Origin: Curtobacterium flaccumfaciens
Lineage (GTDB): Bacteria > Actinomycetota > Actinomycetes > Actinomycetales > Microbacteriaceae
Length of the DNA stretch: 64,000 bases
Direction: 5' to 3'
Assembly (NCBI RefSeq): GCF_004361695.1
Contig: NZ_SNVW01000001.1
Location: 434,001 to 498,000, forward strand
In this document: positions 58,861-64,000 of the stretch, piece by piece
Layout: every line of letters starts with the position of its first letter
Numbering within the stretch: the first letter of the stretch is position 1
Translations under genes and position numbers: made by a program
Notes under the pieces: model-generated
What the model saw: only the letters and a program-made list of their open reading frames with translations
What the model was told of the DNA's origin: nothing
The model's database searches: none

Positions 58861-60583
58861 CCGACCCGACGCCCAGGGTGGCGGCTCCTCCTCGCGCCGG
58901 ACGTTCCTCCGTCGAGCCGGCATCGGCGCCGCCGGAGCCGCACTCGGTGCCGGGGCCGTCGCCGCCGGCGCCGCGTACGACGCCTCGGTGCACGACGCCC
59001 GGTACGGCTTCCACCCGCTGCCCGAGCGTCCGGAGCCCGGCTTCGATCACGTCGTCGTCCTGATGTTCGAGAACCGGAGCTTCGACCACGTCCTCGGCCG
59101 CCTCTACGCCGACGACGAGCTGCGGTCCGGGCAGTCGTTCGAGGGGCTCCAGCACGGCACGCACGAGAACCGCGCTCCGGACGGGACCGTCGTCCCGGCG
59201 CACGTGTACGAGGGGTCGACCGACGTCGTGATGAGCCAGCCGGATCCCGATCCGGGCGAGTTCTACCCGCACGTCAACACGCAGTGGTTCGGCACCGTGG
59301 ACCCGCCCGGCAACGCCGACCCGGTGCGGAACGGGTACGCGGCGCCGTTCAACGCCCCGAGGGACACCAGCGCGCCGACGATGTCCGGGTTCGTCCACGA
59401 CTACGTGGTGAACTTCCGCATCGAGCGGGGTCGCGAGCCCACCGTCGAGGAGTACTCGCGCGTGATGGGCGGGTTCTCCCCCGCGATGCTGCCGGTGTTC
59501 TCGACGCTCGCGAAGGCCTTCGCGGTGTACGACCACTGGCACTGCGCCGTCCCCTCGCAGACGTTCTGCAACCGGTCGTTCTTCCACGCCAGCACGTCGC
59601 ACGGCTACGTCACGAACGGTCTTGACGGCGGGCCGCAGAAGTGGCTGGGCGCCGAGGCCGTCCCGACGCTCTTCAACCGGCTCGAGGACGCCGGCAAGAG
59701 CTGGCGGGTGTACTTCGACGCGCGACAGGTCGTCTCGTTGACCGGCTTCCTCCACGCCCCGTCCATCGAGAAGTACTGGAAGTCGAACTTCCGGAGCATG
59801 GAGCAGTTCCACGAGGACGCCGCGAACGGCACCCTGCCGGACTACGCCTTCGTCGAACCGCGGATGATGTTCGACCACAACGACATGCACCCACCGGTCA
59901 GTCGTCCGGCCGAGGGACCCGGGTCCGAGCGTGCCGAGGTCGACTCCGCGATGTCCGACGTGCGGGCGGCCGAGGTCCTGCTCGCCGAGGTCTACGGCGC
60001 CGTCCGCGGCGGACGCAGCGAGAGCGGCTCGAACGCGATCAACACCGCGCTCGTGGTCACCTTCGACGAGCACGGCGGGATCTACGACCATGTGCCGCCG
60101 CCCGGTGCCGTCCCGCCGTCGGGGTCCCCGGAGCCCGGCGAGATGGGGTTCACCTTCGACCGTCTCGGTGGTCGGGTCCCGACCTTCGTCGTCTCCGCCT
60201 ACACGGAACCCGGCACGATCATCAACGACCCGATGCACCACGCCGCGATCGTCCACACGGTCACCGAGCAGCACGGGCTCGAGCCGCTGACCCACCGCGA
60301 CGCCGGCGCCCGCGGGATCCACAACGTCCTCAACCGGACGTCGCCGCGGCAGCCGCAGCTCTGGCCCGACGTGGCGCGACCGTACGTGCCGACCAACCCG
60401 GAGTCGAGCCGGAAGCCGCCGAGCGACCGGGACCGCGACCGCCCGCTCACGGCTCCGGGGATGGGCCTGCTCGGCCTGCTCCTGGCGAAGTACGACCCGG
60501 GGGCGCCCGTCCCGAAGACGTTCGGGGACGCGTACGACGTGCTGACGGAGCACGGCCAGGGCCTGTTCGGCGACCGCGACTGA
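58853..60583 (+). CDS. Tat-exported phosphoesterase (phospholipase C/acid phosphatase family)
   Basis: 576-residue secreted PF04185-type enzyme. Tat signal SRRTFLRRAG then a Gly/Ala helix; catalytic N-terminus FDHVVVLMFENRSFDHVLGRL (Glu-Asn-Arg-Ser-Phe-Asp-His), downstream VTFDEHGGIYDHVPPP and HTVTEQHG. Expected outside the membrane, cleaving phosphodiesters or phosphomonoesters. ATG at 58853 lies inside the STAND gene stop region. The operon link to a STAND regulator is unusual. Confidence 0.9.
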   Translation: MTDRPDAQGGGSSSRRTFLRRAGIGAAGAALGAGAVAAGAAYDASVHDARYGFHPLPERPEPGFDHVVVLMFENRSFDHVLGRLYADDELRSGQSFEGLQHGTHENRAPDGTVVPAHVYEGSTDVVMSQPDPDPGEFYPHVNTQWFGTVDPPGNADPVRNGYAAPFNAPRDTSAPTMSGFVHDYVVNFRIERGREPTVEEYSRVMGGFSPAMLPVFSTLAKAFAVYDHWHCAVPSQTFCNRSFFHASTSHGYVTNGLDGGPQKWLGAEAVPTLFNRLEDAGKSWRVYFDARQVVSLTGFLHAPSIEKYWKSNFRSMEQFHEDAANGTLPDYAFVEPRMMFDHNDMHPPVSRPAEGPGSERAEVDSAMSDVRAAEVLLAEVYGAVRGGRSESGSNAINTALVVTFDEHGGIYDHVPPPGAVPPSGSPEPGEMGFTFDRLGGRVPTFVVSAYTEPGTIINDPMHHAAIVHTVTEQHGLEPLTHRDAGARGIHNVLNRTSPRQPQLWPDVARPYVPTNPESSRKPPSDRDRDRPLTAPGMGLLGLLLAKYDPGAPVPKTFGDAYDVLTEHGQGLFGDRD

Positions 60584-60633
60584 CGGCGTCCGATCCGGCC
60601 TCGAGGGACGAGCTCGTGCACGGCGGATCCACA

Positions 60634-60650
60634 GTTGGCCACTTGGCCAA
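60634..60650. promoter_or_regulatory. TetR operator before the SMR operon
   Basis: GTTGGCCACTTGGCCAA contains two TTGGCCA repeats and a TTGGCCAA palindrome, 20 bases before the TetR start. Probable autoregulatory site. Confidence 0.5.
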
Positions 60651-60670
60651 ATCGGGCTACGCTCGAGGAC

Positions 60671-61285
60671 ATGTCCGCACCCCGTGAACACCGTCCCCAG
60701 GACGAGCGACGCCGCCAGCTGGTCGAGGCGGCCGTCGCCGTCATGACCGACGAGGGGGTCGGCGCGGTGACCACCCGCGCCGTGACGACCCGCGCCGGCC
60801 TGCCGCACGGCTCGTTCCACTACTGCTTCGACTCGAAGGCCGACCTGTTCGGCGCCATCCTCGAGCAGGAGCTCCGCACCGCCCTCGCCGCCGCGTTCGA
60901 CCCTCCAGCCGGTCCGGTCGACCCCGTGGAGCGCATCGCCCACGGCCTGCAGGCTCGGCTCGACCTCGTCACGGCCCACCCCGACCACGCGCTCGCGCTC
61001 GTCGAGCTGACCGCCCTGTCCCACCGCGATCCCGGACTCGGGCACCTCGCCCGGTGGGAGCAGGACGAGTACCGCCGCGAGGTCACACGCAACGTCGACG
61101 AGTGGACCGCGACCGACGGGCTCCGGTGGTCGGCACCGACCACCCGGGTCGCCGCCCTCCTCATCGCCGTCGCCGACGGGATCGCGAACTCCTGGCTCGC
61201 CGACCGCGACGACGACGCAGCCCGCGCCTCGGTGGATCTCGCCGCGCGCGCCGTCGCGTCCCTGCTCGAGGGGAGCCACTCGTGA
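60671..61285 (+). CDS. TetR family regulator of the SMR pair
   Basis: 204-residue repressor. HTH VTTRAVTTRAGLPHGSFHYCFDSKADLFGAI. ATG at 60671 with CGAGGAC ahead; an in-frame ATG at 60635 lies within the operator and is less likely. Its stop overlaps the first SMR start (GTGA), so the three genes form one autoregulated operon and the regulator probably senses a pump substrate. Confidence 0.88.
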   Translation: MSAPREHRPQDERRRQLVEAAVAVMTDEGVGAVTTRAVTTRAGLPHGSFHYCFDSKADLFGAILEQELRTALAAAFDPPAGPVDPVERIAHGLQARLDLVTAHPDHALALVELTALSHRDPGLGHLARWEQDEYRREVTRNVDEWTATDGLRWSAPTTRVAALLIAVADGIANSWLADRDDDAARASVDLAARAVASLLEGSHS

Positions 61286-61650
61286 CCTGGCTGTGGCTCG
61301 CCGGAGCCGTCACGGTGGAGGTGACCGCGTCGCTCGCGCTGCAGGCCGCGGTCGACGCCCCCGGTTGGTACGCCCTCGTCGTCGTCGGCTACCTCTCGGC
61401 CTTCGTCTGCCTGACCCGCGTGCTCAAGGGCGGCATGGCCATCGGCGTCGCCTACGGGATCTGGGGCGCCGCCGGCGTCGCGCTGACCGCGGTCATGGCA
61501 GCGGTCCTGTTCGGCCAGGCCCTCACCGGCGTCATGATCGTCGGGCTCGTCCTCATCGTCGCCGACGTGCTGCTCGTCGAACTCGGATCCCAACGGGCGC
61601 ACGCGGCACGCGCCCGGGCTGCGGCTCGTCGCGTCGAGGGTGGCGCCTGA
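61282..61650 (+). CDS. SMR-family efflux subunit A
   Basis: 122-residue four-helix transporter of the small multidrug resistance family. The membrane-buried Glu is in GAVTVEVTASLAL, and the helix 3 segment GVAYGIWGAAGVALTAV is diagnostic. A basic C-terminal tail (RARAAARRVEGGA) extends beyond helix 4. Pairs with the next gene, most likely as a heterodimer (as in EbrAB/YkkCD). Starts and ends in overlaps. Confidence 0.9.
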   Translation: MTWLWLAGAVTVEVTASLALQAAVDAPGWYALVVVGYLSAFVCLTRVLKGGMAIGVAYGIWGAAGVALTAVMAAVLFGQALTGVMIVGLVLIVADVLLVELGSQRAHAARARAAARRVEGGA

Positions 61651-61964
61651 TGGGGTGGGTGCTGCTGTCGATCGCGATCCTGTGCGAGGTCGTGGCCACC
61701 ATCAGCCTGAAGCTCGCCACCGACGGCCGGAAGCGCTGGTACGTCGTCGTCGGCATCGGGTACGTCGTCGCGTTCTCCCTGCTCGCCGGAGCGCTCGCGC
61801 TCGGCCTGCCGATCGGGGTCGCCTACGGCGTCTGGGCCGCGACCGGCGTCGCCCTCACCGCGGTCCTCGGACGCCTGCTGTTCAAGGACCCCCTCACCTG
61901 GCTCATGGGAGCCGGCATCGCGTGCATCATCGCGGGGGTGTTCCTGATCGAGCTCGGGCACTGA
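61650..61964 (+). CDS. SMR-family efflux subunit B
   Basis: 104-residue partner SMR protein. Conserved Glu in AILCEVVATISLKLA and helix 3 GVAYGVWAATGVALTAVLG. ATG at 61650 overlaps the upstream stop (TGATG). Lacks the basic tail of subunit A. The two subunits probably insert in opposite orientation. Confidence 0.9.
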   Translation: MGWVLLSIAILCEVVATISLKLATDGRKRWYVVVGIGYVVAFSLLAGALALGLPIGVAYGVWAATGVALTAVLGRLLFKDPLTWLMGAGIACIIAGVFLIELGH

Positions 61965-62036
61965 CCCGTCCAGGGCCGCGACGGAGCGAGCTGCGCGTTG
62001 CGGACGGCGGCGACGCTCTGGGAGCACCCGCTGACG

Positions 62037-62076
62037 GACTGGAGGCGCGCTGCCAGCTGGTGGCGCGCCTCCAGTC
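62037..62076. terminator. Bidirectional hairpin terminator, GGAGGCGCGC family (copy 8)
   Basis: 14-bp stem (62037-62050 with 62063-62076) and 12-base loop TGCCAGCTGGTG between convergent SMR (61964) and acyltransferase (62164) genes. The 199-base gap holds nothing else I recognise. Confidence 0.75.
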
Positions 62077-62163
62077 AGAACGCGGTCGGCCCCGCCACGC
62101 GCCGACGGAACGGTCCAGCGCGGCGGTGCCGTCGCCTCCGTGGGCGGGCGGCGCCCTCCGTCG

Positions 62164-64000
62164 TCAGCGCTCGGCGGCCTTGACGATCCGGGGTCCCACG
62201 ATGCCGGCCGTGGTCTCGGCGAACGACGCCGTCATGTGGTGCCGGTCGAAGTAGACGATCAGCCCGCCCTCGACCGCGTGGCAGGTGTCGCCGGTGCAGA
62301 ACAGGTCGGTCATGTCCACCACCGGGACGTCGCTGGTCGCGGCGGCCTGGAGCATCGGGTCCTGGTCGGCCGGCAGCTGGGCACGTGCGAGCGGGGTCGT
62401 GCACGGGTCCGCGTCGTCCAGGTGCTGCGCGACGCACTGCGGGACGTTCACCTCGGCGGACACCGGGACGTCGCGGAGCGCCACGACCTGCTTGCCGGCG
62501 TCCTGCAGCGGCTTCCAGACGGACTCGAAGTCCTTCGCGGTCACCGGGCGCCACGGGGCGTCGCTCGTCGTGTAGGCGGGGGTGTAGTTCGTGAAGACGA
62601 CCGCCTGGACGTCCGCCGTCCGCAGGTCCTGCTGGACCGAGGCACCCCACGTCGCGCAGCTGTTCACGACGGCGGGCCGACCGTTGTGCTGGGCCTCGAT
62701 CCCGGGGATTCCGAGGCCGATGCAGAAGCTCTTGAGGTACGTGACGAACTCGATGCGGTGCTGCTTGCCGTACCGGTCGAGGGGCACGAGGTACTGCCCC
62801 GCGTGCGAGTCGCCGACCAGGGCGATCCGCTTGGTCGGCTGCTCGGTGTCGCCGATGCGGCAGGTCATCACACCCGTCTCGGTGAGCCCCTGCTTGCACG
62901 GGTCCTCGACCGCGACGCCCTTGCCGATGTCGGCCCGGGCGACGCCGGGTTCGGTCAGGGCGTTCGGCCGGTTCGGGTCCTTGCAGTCCGGGTCGCCGAC
63001 GGCGAGTGCGCCGACGCAGGGTCGTTGCTCGCTGAGCGAGTGCTGCAGCGCGTCGGCGCGGGCGGTGATCGTCGCCGTCGTCGCCGCGGCGACCGAGGTG
63101 GACGCACCGAGCACGAGGGCCGCGGTCGCGACGCCGGCGACGACCGAGACCAGCGGGCGTCGGAGGGTGAGCACCGGCATCGTGCGCGCCGGGTCCTCGA
63201 CGAACCGCTTCGTCAGGGTCGCGAGCACCAGGGAGAGCACCACGACGGCGAGCTTCGACTTGAAGCCGAGCGGGTGGCCGAGCGCGAAGGGCACGATCGT
63301 CAGGATCGGCCAGTGCCAGAGGTACAGCGAGTAGGAGATGCCGCCCAGCCACTGCACCCGCGGGAACCGGGCGAGGTGGGTCGGCGACCACCAGATGTGC
63401 GGGGTCCCCGCGGCGATCACCAGCATCGTCCCGACGACGGGGAGCAGGGCGGTCCAGCCGGGGAACGGCGTCGCCTCGGTGAAGAAGAGCAGCGCGCCGG
63501 CGATCATCGCGAGCCCGGCCCAGCTCATCGACGCCGCGAGCACCCGGCGGGGCTTGTGCCGACCGTAGGTGACGAACGCGAGGATGCCACCGAGACCGAG
63601 CTCCCATGCACGGGTCGTGGTGTCGAAGTACGCGGTCGAGGGCGAGGTGTTCGTGATCACGACGGAGAGCACGAGGCTGATGGCGGTGATGCCCGTCAGG
63701 ACGAAGAACACCCGCCGCGCGGTGCTGATCCCCCGCCGTCGCCGCGGCAGCGCGAGGACGCCGAGGACGATCAGCGGCCAGGCGATGTAGAACTGCTCCT
63801 CCACCGACAGCGACCAGAAGTGCTGCACCGGTGACGCGGCGTCGTCTGCCCCGAGGTAGTCGATGCTCGACGCGGACAGCAGCCAGTTCTGCACGGACGC
63901 CGCAGACGCGGCGAACTCGTGGAAGTACTGCACCCACTGCACCTGCGGCACCCAGATGAGCGTCGCGATCGCGGTCACGACGAGGACCAGCGTGCTCGCG
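62164..64000 (-). CDS. Membrane O-acyltransferase (OafA-like) with SGNH domain, partial (5' end beyond window)
   Basis: 612 residues visible of a surface-glycan O-acetyltransferase. N-terminal acyltransferase-3 helices include HFWSLSVEEQFYIAWPL and YSLYLWHWPI; the C-terminal 340 residues form an extracytoplasmic SGNH domain with GDSHAGQYL (catalytic Ser) and YFDRHHMT (Asp/His). Resembles peptidoglycan or exopolysaccharide O-acetyltransferases. Reading is open to the right edge, so the true start lies outside; the GTG near 63978 is internal. Gene begins upstream of 64000. Confidence 0.88.
   Translation of the reverse strand, partial: ASTLVLVVTAIATLIWVPQVQWVQYFHEFAASAASVQNWLLSASSIDYLGADDAASPVQHFWSLSVEEQFYIAWPLIVLGVLALPRRRRGISTARRVFFVLTGITAISLVLSVVITNTSPSTAYFDTTTRAWELGLGGILAFVTYGRHKPRRVLAASMSWAGLAMIAGALLFFTEATPFPGWTALLPVVGTMLVIAAGTPHIWWSPTHLARFPRVQWLGGISYSLYLWHWPILTIVPFALGHPLGFKSKLAVVVLSLVLATLTKRFVEDPARTMPVLTLRRPLVSVVAGVATAALVLGASTSVAAATTATITARADALQHSLSEQRPCVGALAVGDPDCKDPNRPNALTEPGVARADIGKGVAVEDPCKQGLTETGVMTCRIGDTEQPTKRIALVGDSHAGQYLVPLDRYGKQHRIEFVTYLKSFCIGLGIPGIEAQHNGRPAVVNSCATWGASVQQDLRTADVQAVVFTNYTPAYTTSDAPWRPVTAKDFESVWKPLQDAGKQVVALRDVPVSAEVNVPQCVAQHLDDADPCTTPLARAQLPADQDPMLQAAATSDVPVVDMTDLFCTGDTCHAVEGGLIVYFDRHHMTASFAETTAGIVGPRIVKAAER

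Noticed and set aside
55540-58923. 1127-codon minus-strand frame extending the MmyB-type regulator
   Set aside because: The extension is antisense to the STAND gene; the regulator has its own ATG with GGAGGG at 56382.
1-64000. tRNA, rRNA, insertion sequence, prophage or origin
   Set aside because: No tRNA cloverleaf, transposase, integrase, phage structural gene or DnaA-box cluster was seen.

Overview
The window is about 70 percent GC with dense, often overlapping genes (ATGA, GTGA and TGATG junctions), many GTG starts, a LAxTG-type sortase substrate and hairpin terminators without U-tracts. Together this points to an actinobacterial chromosome, most likely Microbacteriaceae and plausibly Curtobacterium; that placement is inference from style and gene content. 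I see no rRNA, tRNA, CRISPR array, insertion sequence or prophage.

Layout. 0-5 kb: the 5' part of a cellulose-synthase-like glycosyltransferase, a TetR/epimerase pair and a secreted FN3-containing protein. 5-10 kb: a DEAD-box RNA helicase, then a MarR/DHA2 efflux/TetR module. 10-18.5 kb: a LAxTG surface protein, two divergent TetR/SDR pairs, two VOC proteins, manganese catalase and a GNAT enzyme. 18.5-25.6 kb: a DUF808 membrane protein, two secreted GH16 paralogues around an epimerase/TetR pair, and the Kup potassium transporter. 25.6-27.6 kb: a beta-lactamase-like hydrolase divergent from a quinone oxidoreductase across a very large operator-like inverted repeat.

27.6-47.8 kb is a nitrogen-scavenging island: nucleoside hydrolase, MocA-like protein, uricase, a xanthine dehydrogenase set (FAD subunit, fused FeS/molybdopterin subunit, XdhC), two aminohydrolases, and a long operon of unknown substrate (amidohydrolase, ABC importer, FAD oxidase, creatininase-family enzyme, PNPOx-like protein) divergent from an XRE-cupin regulator and a ferredoxin-type reductase. 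Five promoters here carry boxes that match, at least in part, the published actinobacterial GlnR pattern gTnAc-n6-GaAAc, so I propose one nitrogen-responsive regulon.

47.8-64 kb: an alpha/beta hydrolase/TetR pair; an acetoin operon (acetolactate synthase, acetolactate decarboxylase and a lipocalin-like protein); an aquaporin with an unusual predicted selectivity filter; two paralogous HTH-NB-ARC-TPR (STAND) regulators flanking an XRE regulator, the second overlapping a Tat-exported phosphoesterase; a TetR-SMR-SMR efflux operon; and a truncated membrane O-acyltransferase with an SGNH domain at the right edge.

Across the window a conserved hairpin family (core stem GGAGGC[A/G]CGGTG) recurs eight times at gene 3' ends, and a second repeat family occurs twice at convergent gene ends.
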